This document shows positions 47,383 through 56,836 of a stretch of 64,000 bases of DNA, in pieces. A program made the position numbers and the translations under genes. Numbering within the stretch: the first letter of the stretch is position 1; each line of letters opens with the position of its first letter. Origin of the DNA: Quillaja saponaria (lineage: Eukaryota; Streptophyta; Magnoliopsida; Fabales; Quillajaceae); NCBI GenBank assembly GCA_029379385.1, contig CM055605.1:14605001-14669000 (forward strand), written 5' to 3'. The notes beneath the pieces are model-generated. The model saw only the letters and a program-made list of their open reading frames with translations. It was not told the DNA's origin and searched no databases.

Positions 47383-47492
47383 CTAATTATCCTCATCATA
47401 ACCATCATCATGCTCTTGATCATTTTCAGCATGTTGTTGTCCCAAATCAGCTTCATCATGATTTTCCCCAATTGAAGAAGCCCCACATGACC
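47383..47492 (-). pseudogene. CACTA transposase C-terminal exon, acidic
   Basis: The minus strand has an acceptor TTCAACAG at 47493, then an open exon reading SCGASSIGENHDEADL, followed by an acidic Asp/Glu/His-rich tail and TAG at 47383. Acidic C-termini are common in CACTA transposases. No upstream exon was recognised, so the assignment is by position and composition. Confidence 0.35.
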
Positions 47493-47812
47493 CTGTTGAA
47501 GTAAAATAACAAATTAACATATAATAACGATAATGAGTATATAATTATCTTATATTAAAACTTGCATTGAGCTTTAAAAAATCAACTATGCCAAAAAATA
47601 TTATATGAGACAACATTATTCAAATGGAGAGGAAAGCCTTTCCATTTTTCTAATTCTTTCTTTCTCCAATATAAACACTACCCACTTCCCTATCTCTTCC
47701 AAGATATCCTTCATGCATTCAACCATATAGTCAATTAAATTACATTCATTACGTACAACTAGGTTTGTTCATCATACAAACAATGAGCCGACTATTGCTT
47801 ATATTTTACAAT

Positions 47813-47860
47813 CACTACAAGAAAATTGGTTATTACTTGGTTGGTCAGTAAGAAGAGAGT
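47813..47860. repeat. Internal CACTA terminus-like sequence
   Basis: CACTACAAGAAAATTGG at 47813, followed by TTGGTTGGTCAGTAAG, is a better match to the family terminus than the element's own left end at 46747, and has the same orientation. It may be the original left end of a nested or recombined element. Confidence 0.7.
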
Positions 47861-48099
47861 AGCATACAATTACAATCACCCTAATTTCTTATAAGATAAA
47901 ATATATAACAAGTAATCCTAAAACAAAATGAGGTGCTCAAAAATTGCCTTCCCCATCTCACTGTCTCCAATTAAAACAGAGCTTTGAAATAATATGGAGC
48001 TGTTTATGTAGCTAAAAACAGAGTAAGAAGCAAATGTTTACAATGCATAATGCATTTATTTGAGGTTTTTTTTAAAAATAACAAAATGATACTGTGTTT

Positions 48100-48662
48100 G
48101 TTGTCCCTACTCCCAACATCACTCACTGTCAGCATCTTACCTATGAGCTAGTCATTTTCAGCAATCCAGTCACCACCTTTGGACTCTGGTTGCTACTGCA
48201 TGTTTGTGTTTAGAGACATTACCCTCATTTGTGGAGGCCTCCAAAAGGATCATATGAAAACTCCCATCCCTATAACAACATAAGAAATATTAGAATTTCA
48301 GAGCAATGAGAGAGTGTTAAAGAAAAGCAGAGAGTAAATAGATACTCTAAACAAATGTAATCATGTAATGCCAAATACAAAGAGGGCATAAAATAAAATG
48401 AAGAACTCAAAATAAGCATGAGATAAGAATATATAATAACAACCAAAAATACACAAGCCTTATATTAAATTCCAATGGTTATACTTGCTAAAACCATCTT
48501 ATAAGATAATCCTTCGCTTTCTATAAGATCACTAATGCATCTCATTACCCACATCTTTCCTACACTAGCTTCCCGAACAAGTACAATTCTTATCACTTGG
48601 TCCTTTTTTATACAATCCAACACCTCCTGTTTCAGCTTCTCCACAGTACTCAATTCCATCAC
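48100..48662 (-). pseudogene. Captured NB-ARC (disease-resistance type) gene fragment
   Basis: The minus-strand frame 48662-48465 starts MMELSTVEKLKQEVLDCIKK and contains VIRIVLVREASVGKMWVM. This is the P-loop region of a plant NB-ARC protein, with the first Gly of the Walker A motif changed to Arg and the usual Thr after GK changed to Met. A possible second exon (about 48290-48100) reads GSFHMILLEASTNEGN. A 3' splice-like TTTCACCAG precedes the start. At about 66 residues it is a shard of a 600-1500-residue protein. It lies inside the CACTA element, so it was carried in rather than being a resident gene. Confidence 0.5.
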
Positions 48663-48669
48663 TGGTGAA

Positions 48670-50480
48670 AAAAAGGAGTTTATTACAATGTTTTAAGGAA
48701 TATAAAATCTGAAAATTAACATAAAACCCATGTTTATCTACTGCAATTTAAATCAAAAGAATAATACTACAACATATTTCATTCATTTCTTCCAATCCAT
48801 TATATACAAAGCTAACATAGTCTTTGACTTGTTTATGATTTACCGAATTATATTTGACTGGCAAAGTGATATGTTGTTTATGATTTCCCTTGCTACACTC
48901 ATCAATCCGAATAATATTACTACTTTTTTTATTTTTGGGGTATAGCTAGGTCAATGAGAAGACAATTATTTACTGTTTCCTGGAAATAGTGAAATTGATT
49001 AAATTCTTGAGACCAAATAAAAAGAAAAAAAATGGAAGAAATAAAATATATGGGAAGTTTAATGTAGTAAACAGACATAACAAGCAAAGATAACAGATTT
49101 AAGTAAACTTTTTACAAGGAATAAAACAGTTCCTACAGACTAGTATATATATTTTTACAATGAATTAACATATGGCTTGGCAGTGACACAAAGATCAAGC
49201 AAAAAACAGAAAAAATTAAAGTGCAAAATGGGCACTAGCAATTATCAGGAACATCAGCCCTCAAATCCTAACAATGTACCACAGAATTTCTTTAATGATG
49301 CTAATTAAGATACTAACAGAGAGACACAAATTATAGGATACATCACTGTGAAGCCAAAGAGCATATAGCAAATACTAGGTCTAAGTCAAGCCAATATCAA
49401 GTGGGAGACATATTAAACATATAGAACAATGATTTGTTCAAATTACCAAGGCATGTGTGCAGGAGAAGTGCACATATAGTTAGGCAAATAGCTCTACTCC
49501 AAAACAAGCCATCTCAACGGGGGCATACTAGCAGGAAATAGTTAATCAACTATAAAGACCTCTAAATATACACATTAAAAAATATGAGTAAATAAATCTC
49601 AATAGCTAATCAATTAGAAATTATAGAGTGCTTTAGAATTAGATTAAAAAAAAAATGAAAGTCACTTTATAGAACAAGGACAACAATGACTGTTAGTGGG
49701 CAACCCAATTCCTCCATATGACTCTCAACCAAAGAGGATTGAAAGACTATAAAGAAATAAGGAAAATAAACTAATCAGGTGAGTAGTTAAGCAAATAGTC
49801 ACCAAATGCTAGGGAATTTTAGATGGGAGCTATTGCACGTTACTTCTCAAGCTACTTAACAAATTATAGCAGCAACTTAGGTTCCAATCCTACAAAAAAG
49901 AAATAAATTCTCCAATTAGGAATCCACAGAGATACAGAAATAGAAGGGAAAATCTGCATAAAAGAAAAAACAAAATGAAGTCTTTAGTTCTTATAGGAAT
50001 CTTCCATTCAAATTAAATGCATAATTACTTTTTTTTTCTTTTTAAGTTTTCAAGAAAATTTGATAAGAAAATTTACAAGATAGAAATTTTGAGTGTCCAA
50101 ATTTACAGATGTTCTAGCATTGAAAAACTCAAAGAGAAAGACAATCGAAATTAATCAAACAAGGGAGCGTGCCTCAGCTAACTAGAGTTCACTGAGCTAA
50201 AAACGACCATTTCCTCCTTTACTTTCAGATTTTTAGTCTCCAAAAGAAGATACTTTGAATCTCACTCTCACAATAAAAATTTCCACTCATTTCCTTCATA
50301 TTTTGACACTAGCCAAACAGGTTAATGCAAAAGCAAGAACCATTAAAAAAAATCTAGCAGAAAGAAAATAAAACTGAACATTCTAGAAAAATTGATGAAG
50401 AAATAAAAAATAAGCCCGTGTTCTTACAGATAGAACCTAAATTGAAGAAGAGAATCAAGTAGGATGACGATTCCACCTGC
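48670..50480. other. CACTA element 2 interior, nothing recognised
   Basis: AT-rich sequence with no frame or repeat I could assign. It may include introns or flanks of the captured genes. Confidence 0.3.
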
Positions 50481-51111
50481 TAGACGCTGATGTACAGTTC
50501 ATATCTGCACCAAATCCAAGACTTTGACCTAACTTCCTGTAGAGAGGAATTTTGAAAGAAATCCCATCTTTTTGGCCTAGAAAGACATTGTAATAAGGTC
50601 CACCGACCATCGTGATTAAGTCACGGGCAGAGTCAGCAAGGACCTTAGAGCAAGAAACAATGCCTGGATTTTAAAGCTCGAGGGCTATCTTAGCACGAGT
50701 GACAACATCGAACCCATCACGGGCAAGGGAGAGGTTACTGTCAGCGTCGTATTTAGCCCTGTTGAAAGTGTTGGAGGCAACTAGAACAAAGGCATCACAT
50801 CCTTCGATCCAGCAGAAGAAGAGACGTAGGGTGGCGGCAGCTGTAGTTGGAGCTGAGATTTGCTTTTCAGTGACAACATCTTGTATGATTTGTTTGAATC
50901 TTAGGCATGATTTTCGGAAGTAATCGGTCGTGAGCTTAAGATTGTGAATGGGAAGAGTGTAAGAGAGAGAATGAAAAAAAGTTGGAAGAAGAAGAAATGA
51001 AAAGTCATGGCTTGCAAATTGAAGAAAGACAACTTCTGAAGGAATCGTTAATTTTAGGAGGATTTTGTGTTGCTGAACTCGGGGAAGCCAAAGAGAGAGA
51101 GCATGTTGCAA
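50480..51111 (-). pseudogene. Captured class III peroxidase fragment
   Basis: The minus strand reads LTTDYFRKSCLRFKQII (about 50945-50895), PTTAAATLRLFFCWIEGCDA (about 50855-50795), and a region ending VVTRAKIALEL. After a stop at about 50676 it continues with SCSKVLADSARDLITMVGGP and YYNVFLGQKDGI (about 50655-50545). This is the N-terminal half of a secreted plant peroxidase of the type with LTxDYYxKxCP. The HDC of the distal heme pocket (normally FFHDC) is missing, reading FFCW, so the catalytic histidine is lost. A Phe/Leu-rich, signal-peptide-like stretch lies upstream at about 51005-50945, partly in another frame. The proximal-histidine half is absent. Confidence 0.85.
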
Positions 51112-51174
51112 AAGAAGAAAGATTTAGGGATTTGGATTTTGAAACCGGGGAGAGGGTAAAGAGAGATTTAATTT

Positions 51175-51492
51175 GCCGACTAACCAACTAGGTTGGTCGG
51201 TAATTCCAAAACGTGCGTTTCAATCACCTACCGACAAAGTTAGTTGGTCGTGTTTGGCATTTTTACTGACCAACTAAAAACAGTCGGTGATAAGAAAAAC
51301 TATTACCTACCAACAGCAGTTGGTTGGTATATTAGGCGCAAAATTAAAATTATATCCCACTAAATTTTTGACTAACTTAACGACCAAAAGTTGCTCAGTT
51401 TGTCATTGGGTTAGTCCTTATTTATAAGTATTACCGACTAACTACAGTTATTAGGTGATGGTTGGTCAGTACTGATCAGTTTTCTTGTAGTG
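51175..51492. repeat. Right subterminal repeats and terminus of CACTA element 2
   Basis: Repeats of ACCAACTxxGTTGGTCGGTAA and CCTACCAACAGCAGTTGG, ending TCAGTTTTCTTGTAGTG at 51492. Same repeat words as the left end. Confidence 0.85.
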
Positions 51493-52080
51493 AGTGTGTG
51501 AAATCTATACCTATTAAATATAAAATCCATTATAATGATTCACAGTAATGATTGGACCTTGAGCCATGTCACATAACAGAGTATTGTCAATTAGGTCCTC
51601 TCTAGCCTGTGCCATTACAATTGATAACCACAATTATTAATTAATAAATTCGTATACATTAAATTAAAGAACGAGACTTACAAAACTAATACTTACTAAT
51701 TTTCTAATCCAAAATGAGAATTTTCTCTTTTGTGTTCAATGCCTTTGTCAGTTATAGATGGATTGTCTTCTCTCATCAATGTATCAAATTTGTTATTTTT
51801 GTGTAAAAAAGCAAAATCAAGAAGAGTACCTACTCGTGATTTGACTTAACATTAGTGCAATTGACGAGGACATATGCTTTCGCTGCTCTCTAATATTTCT
51901 CATTCATTTCTATTATCCAATTCCTCATGTTGAGGCAAATATAATATGTTTATTAATTTGAAATTAACCTACAACTTAGTTTTGATAATTACAAAATAGA
52001 ATACAGCATATAAGAAATCAACTAACTTAAAATCTTATTTTTCTTATGCATATGCTAAAACCTAGTTGCTATGATCAATG
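51493..52080 (-). pseudogene. CACTA transposase (TNPD-like) middle piece
   Basis: The minus strand gives INMRNWIIEMNEKYQRAAKA with YVLVNC (about 51935-51870), then a GIEHKREFSFWIRKLVS block (about 51740-51690), and finally MAQGPIITVNHYNGFYI (about 51570-51520), the LAxGP...Y.GYxxNG motif. It ends where CACTA element 2 begins and resumes at 46746. Splice sites with AT-rich spacers separate the blocks. Confidence 0.65.
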
Positions 52081-52304
52081 ATCCAATCTCAGCTAAAGCA
52101 AATGTCAGCAGCAAAATCATCAGTCAAAAAATACTCAGCCACAAAGAAAAGAAAGAAGTGCTCCACTGAATGATATACTCAGCACTAGTAAAAGCTATAC
52201 CATTTCTACTACTGAATCTAATTGACTTAGGAAAGTCAAGAGCTAAAAAGATAAAAAGTTAAAGAGCCAAAGAATAGAAAAGATGAAAATTGAAAAGCTG
52301 AAGA
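52081..52304. other. Sequence before the Tekay-like LTR; nothing recognised
   Basis: No frame or repeat assigned. May belong to the CACTA remnant. Confidence 0.3.
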
Positions 52305-54436
52305 TATTATAATCTGACATCGTAACATTACCTCATAAATATTTTGTATAAATTTTAGTTACATAAATACACAAATATAAAAACAAACAAACACTGTGAA
52401 TATATATACATATGTATACAAAAAATATAAATGTCTTTGCTTTAACTTTGTTGACTTTGACTTTATTTTTTATTTTACCTTTTCTCTCTTTATCTTTTTC
52501 ATTACTTTTCTTTTCTTGGCCGTGCGTTTTTGGTTCCTCCCCTATTTCAGTTTGCTCTATTTTTTTCTTTCTCTTTCATTCCTTCTAGTAGCTTCATCAA
52601 CCGAGCTTGTCTCTTACTTTGTAGCCAAATTCTTTATCCTTCCTCCTACTACTCACTTCACCTTCAACCAGCAAACCCCTAGCTTGATTATAGCAGCCGT
52701 GTAATAGCAAAATTTAGGGCCTTTAAAGTCCTCTTGCAATTGAGATTTCCATAGAAGCTTGCCAACCATTAAGATGTGCAGCTCCCTAAGTTTTCAAGCT
52801 GGGAAGTAGGTGATTTAAGGCTGAATTCAAGAGTTATGTCAACTTCTTTCACATATAACAACAACTGATTTTGGAGGGAAGTAGCTTTCGTTGAAATTAA
52901 ATTCAGGTATGATGTTTTAGGGTTAGTTTCCAATGGATTTCCTTATGTTCTTTTAACCAATTGCTGTTATTTTCGTTGTATTTAAGGAGTAGTTGTAGGC
53001 AATGATTTAGTTATGAATAAAAGTTTATGAACAAGGAATATCGTGGTAGTTAAATGATTATTGGAAGAGAAAATCTTAGACTTTGTTTGTATTGATGTGG
53101 AAATTATATAGATTCAAGTTGTTTATAGCTTGTAAATAGCTAAACCAATATTAAGGTTGATGTTTGGAATATGGGTGGTATGGAAAGTGAAGGATTTATG
53201 TTGGTTTTCTTGGTGTGTATATATATATATATATATACAGACACATGAATTGGAATAAATTATGCCTTCAAGGTATTAGTTGAAATGTCTAAGAGAAAAT
53301 AATTTTTAGTAAATGCATGAAAGTTGACATATATAGTTTTTGGTAATTAGAGGATTATAATCACAAAACTTATAAACTAAGTAATACTTAGTAATATGGT
53401 TTTCAGCTCTAGAACGTGTTGTTGATTCGACGACACCTTTGGATTCAAGAAGGAGAGACAATCAAAATCCATAAACTTTGTGAGTGAAAAATATTATCCT
53501 TTGGTTGCTAGTTGTGTTGTGAATACTTGTTTAAATGACAAGAATGCTACGCTGTTGAAACTTTATTATTTGGTGTATTATGTATTGATGTGAAACCTTC
53601 TTTGTGGTTGATATGGCCAACAAGTTTATTTTTAATTAGATTTAGAATCCGGGTGCTTTTGGATTATTAGCCCTTTTGTATGCTTGTTTGATTTGCTTGT
53701 ATATTGGCTTTTGTGAGTTATATTAGTTTTGATTTTATATTTTCTAGATACAAGTGTACGTGTGAGGCTGAATTATATTAAAACTTAAGATAATATGAAA
53801 CTATCAAGTATATGTTATCTAATTATATGTTGATTGATGTTAGTACCCTTTGGGTATATTTTTCACTCACTGAGTCTTTATGACTCACTCTTCGTTTGTT
53901 TTTTTTTTGTTTTTTTTTTTTCTTATCAGGCTCTCATTAAGCTTTTCCCACCTAGACTTGACTTGCCGATTGCTACTACAGCAAGGTATTCATATGGGTG
54001 CACAATCTTGAAGCCAGGGATGAAGGATTTGCAGTCACATTAGGGTTTGAGTCATGAATTTTTTTGAATTGTGTAATTATTTGGTTTTTTTAATTAAGAT
54101 GCTATCAAAATATAACAGAGCTCCTTATGTTTATTATGTTAATGTTGTTACTTGGTTTTTGTGTAAATAGGAATATATGTGTTAATATACTATTCTAGCA
54201 TATTCCACTTTATGGGGAACCTAACCTTTTTTTAATAGTACTCTTTGTAGTGAATATATATATATTAATATATATACACACACACATATATATGTTTGTC
54301 ATATTTTTACAAGGTTTTCTTTTAATGTCATTTTAAATCAATGTTTGTATGCATTTCTTTTAGATTTCGAGTTAAGATTACGAAGGTTTGGTTATCCATT
54401 CCTTTGGCTGTTCATGCCTCCGTATAAGGTGTGACA
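52305..54436 (+). repeat. Tekay-like 5' LTR (2132 bp)
   Basis: Starts TATTATAATCTGACATC (the canonical TG has become TA) and ends GTATAAGGTGTGACA, followed by agt and the primer-binding site. Hairpin blocks lie at 53843-53856 and 53871-53887, GCAAGGTATTC near 53980. (AT)n lies at 53219-53236. The first 320 bp match 60045-60364. Confidence 0.85.
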
Positions 54437-54439
54437 AGT

Positions 54440-54454
54440 TGGTATCAGAGCTTA
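54440..54454 (+). promoter_or_regulatory. Primer-binding site (initiator tRNA-Met type)
   Basis: TGGTATCAGAGCTTA, three bases after the LTR end. This is complementary to the 3' end of plant initiator methionine tRNA, the usual primer in chromoviruses. Confidence 0.9.
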
Positions 54455-54594
54455 GGTTTAGAGGTTCGTGACTGCAAATGCAGGATATGATTACTTTGTT
54501 TTCTTACATTACCCGGGGCATATGTGACGTTAGTAATATGTCCTAATTCATCTTGAAACTTCAAGTTGTGATTCTTTAATATGAGAAATGTATA

Positions 54595-54816
54595 TTGAAT
54601 CAGTTTCTGCTTGTTTTAGATATGATAAGAAGTAGTGATCGTGTCGCGGGTTATGGGAGGCAGCAGGGTACTAGCTCTGACCCGAGATATACCAATCCTC
54701 AAGTGCCAGTAGCTAGAGGTAGAGGTCATAGAGGACATGGTAGAGGTAGAGGTAGAGCTGCTGAGCAAGTTGAAGCAGCGACTGCTAGTCCTAATTTAGA
54801 GCAGCTTGTGCAGTGA
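54595..54816 (+). pseudogene. Tekay-like gag, N-terminal fragment only
   Basis: About 73 residues ending in an Arg/Gly-rich VARGRGHRGHGRGRGR segment, the basic N-terminal region typical of this lineage, then EQLVQ and a stop. Capsid, CCHC knuckle and protease are all missing. The next coding similarity begins at about 54995 with RDTQLECPHLEQIP, the linker just before RT. Confidence 0.75.
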
Positions 54817-54989
54817 CTAGAGAGAGTATAGAAGACTGTGGTGATTTAGTGAGGATGTTGGCTTAGTAACATCAACCTCTGCAGGGTTAACCACAGCCTT
54901 TTCTAGTTCCTCATTTTCTTTTGTTTTTCAAGGGGATTGGAGTAAAGTTCCTCATAATTTGATTTCGGTCATTCAAACTATATAGCTTA

Positions 54990-55850
54990 TGTAGCTTATA
55001 TCAGGGATACTCAGCTGGAGTGTCCTCATTTGGAGCAAATTCCCAGGGTGAAGGAATTCCATGATATTTTTCTGGAAGAACTTCTCGGTCTTCTCCTTAG
55101 AGAGAGATAGAGTTTGGTATTGATTTGTTTCCTGGCATTCAACCAATCTCTATACCCCCATACCATATGGCTCCTAGTGAATTGAGAGAACTAAAGGTGC
55201 AATTGCAAGTCTTGCTAGATAAGGGATTTTTTCGTCCCACTTTGTCTCCTTAGAGTGCTCCTGTTCTTTTTGTTAAAAAGAAAGATGGCTCGTTCTGACT
55301 ATGAACTAATTACTGGTAGCTAAATAAAATCACAGTGAAGAACAGGTATCCCCTCCCCAGGATTGATAATTTATTTAATCAATTGCATGAAGCTAAATTT
55401 TTTTTCAAGATTGATCTACGTTTAGGGTACCACCAACTTTGGATTAAGAAAGAAGACATTCTAAGAATTACTTTTTGCACTCAGTATAAATATTATGAGT
55501 TCTTAGTTATGTCTTTTGGACTCTCTAATACTCCTGCAGTGTTCAAAAATCTTATGAATAGGGTGTTCAAGCCTTTCTTGGATAAGTTTATCATTGTTTT
55601 TATTGATGACATTCTAGTGTATTCTTGGAGCGAGGAGGAACATGAGAAGCATCTTCGCATGATCTTACAAACATTTAAGGCAAATAAGTTTTATGCTAAA
55701 TTCTCTAAGTGTGATTCTGGTTGAATCAGGTAACATTCCTCAGACATGTGATTTCTAAAGAAGGAACTTGTGCAGATCCCAAGAAAGTTAAAGCAGTTCA
55801 GAATTGGACTCGTCTAACAAATGTGTCTGAAATTTGAAGTTTTCTGGGTT
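54990..55850 (+). pseudogene. Tekay-like reverse transcriptase, broken
   Basis: RDTQLECPHLEQIPRVKEFHD leads in. [20 protein letters not shown] (55132-55191), [12 protein letters not shown], a stop in place of W, then FVKKKDGS (55270-55292) and [19 protein letters not shown] follow. The frame 55335-55724 is open through [15 protein letters not shown] and [11 protein letters not shown] (55594-55626), with both catalytic aspartates present. A stop after KFSKC and a shift break the thumb. The DGSF*L*TNY region shows in-frame stops, so the copy is dead. Confidence 0.9.
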
Positions 55851-56400
55851 TAACTAGGTATTACAGGAGATTTGTTGAAAACATCTCCTGTATTGCTGCA
55901 CCTTTGACTTGGTTGACTCAGAAAGGTATTAAGTTTGTTTGGTTAAAGATTTGTGAGGAAAGTTTTCAAAAGCTTAAGACTTGTTTAACTTCAGCTCTAG
56001 TCCTTACACTTCTTTCTGGTACGGGGAAGTATATGGTACTTTAAGATGCTTATAATATCAAACTTGGATGTGTTTTGGTGCAAGATGAAAAAGTGATTGC
56101 ATATACCTTGAGACAGCTGAAGAAGTATGAGATGAATTTGTCTTACCCATGACCTTGAAATGGCAGCAGTGACCTTTGCATTGAAGATGTAGAGGCATTA
56201 TTTCTATGGTGAAACTTGTGAAAATTTCATGGATCATAAAAGTCTTAAGTATATATTTGATCATAAGGATTTGAATTTAAGGAAGTGTAAATAGATTAAG
56301 CTGTTAGAAGATTATAATTGCTCGATTTCTTATCATCCTAGGTAAGCTAATGTGGTTGCAGATCCTTTGAGTAGCTTATCCCATATGATAGCTGTTTACA
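55850..56400 (+). pseudogene. Tekay-like RNase H, broken
   Basis: GKYMVL*DAYNIKLGCVLVQ (about 56023-56082) is the start with one stop beside the first acidic residue. VIAYTLRQLKKYEMN follows, then shifted pieces for the HDLExAAVxFALK block (56145-56190), FMDHKSLKYIFDHKDLN (56227-56277) and a VVADPLSS-like end (about 56350-56375). Confidence 0.85.
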
Positions 56401-56489
56401 GTAGGGTTGTTAATGATTTGCAAAGGTGCATGGTTATTGGAATTAGATTTGAAGTGTCTCATAATGGAGTGTTGTTAGCCCATATTGTG

Positions 56490-56836
56490 TGAAATCCACA
56501 TTGATTGAAGCTGTTAAAGTAGCGTAGGCAGTTGACTTTGAGGTATGTGCCAAGAAAGGCAAATGTGACCAATTTGCCATCAGTGATTTCAAGGTAGACA
56601 AGGAAAGAATGCTAAGGTATAATGATCTTGTTGTTGTGTCATCTGATCCTGAATTGAGAAAGAAAATTCTTGAAGTTGTTCGTCATATGGGATGTATCTT
56701 GCTTCTTCTAAGATGTATCAAGGATGTAGCGGACTTTGTTTCCTAGTGCCTGGTATGCCAGCAGGTAAAGGCTAAACATCATTGCAATGATTGGATATTC
56801 TGGAATGGAAATGGGAGAAAGTTACTTTGGACTTGG
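56490..56836 (+). pseudogene. Tekay-like integrase, zinc-binding part, upstream of the solo LTR
   Basis: LRKKILEVVRHMG (about 56656-56694), KDVADFVS*CLVCQQVKAKH (about 56722-56781) and WNGNGRKLLW in shifted frames. The two cysteines of the HHCC finger are in CLVC, but the histidine segment is shortened. It breaks off at GTTACTTTGGACTTGG, where the solo LTR begins. Confidence 0.85.

Larger units (their letters stand above)
46747..51492 (-). mobile_element. CACTA element 2 (4746 bp), carrying captured host-gene fragments
   Basis: Left end tACTATAAGAAAACTG (first base of CACTA lost) and right end, read backwards, CACTACAAGAAAACTGATC. Both ends have dense subterminal TTGGTTGGTAATTACC-type repeats (46765-47180 and 51175-51480). 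Flanks AAT (46744-46746) and AGT (51493-51495) fit a 3-bp duplication with one change. The interior holds a transposase C-terminal exon, an NB-ARC fragment and a class III peroxidase fragment, all on the minus strand. It interrupts the transposase gene of an older CACTA copy. Confidence 0.85.
41880..52304 (-). mobile_element. Older CACTA transposon remnant (minus orientation), split by a solo LTR and by a second CACTA element
   Basis: Pieces of the CACTA gene pair lie in order on the minus strand: transposase (TNPD-like) pieces at 51493-52080 and 46240-46746, then Transposase_24 pieces at 45133-46015 and about 42080-42312. Each gap is an inserted element. The left terminus was not found. The right end is lost at or before the Tekay-like LTR starting at 52305. 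Limits of this remnant are approximate. Confidence 0.6.

Noticed and set aside
50699..51191. Two plus-strand frames opposite the peroxidase fragment
   Set aside because: The minus strand carries the recognisable peroxidase order; the plus frames are antisense shadows.
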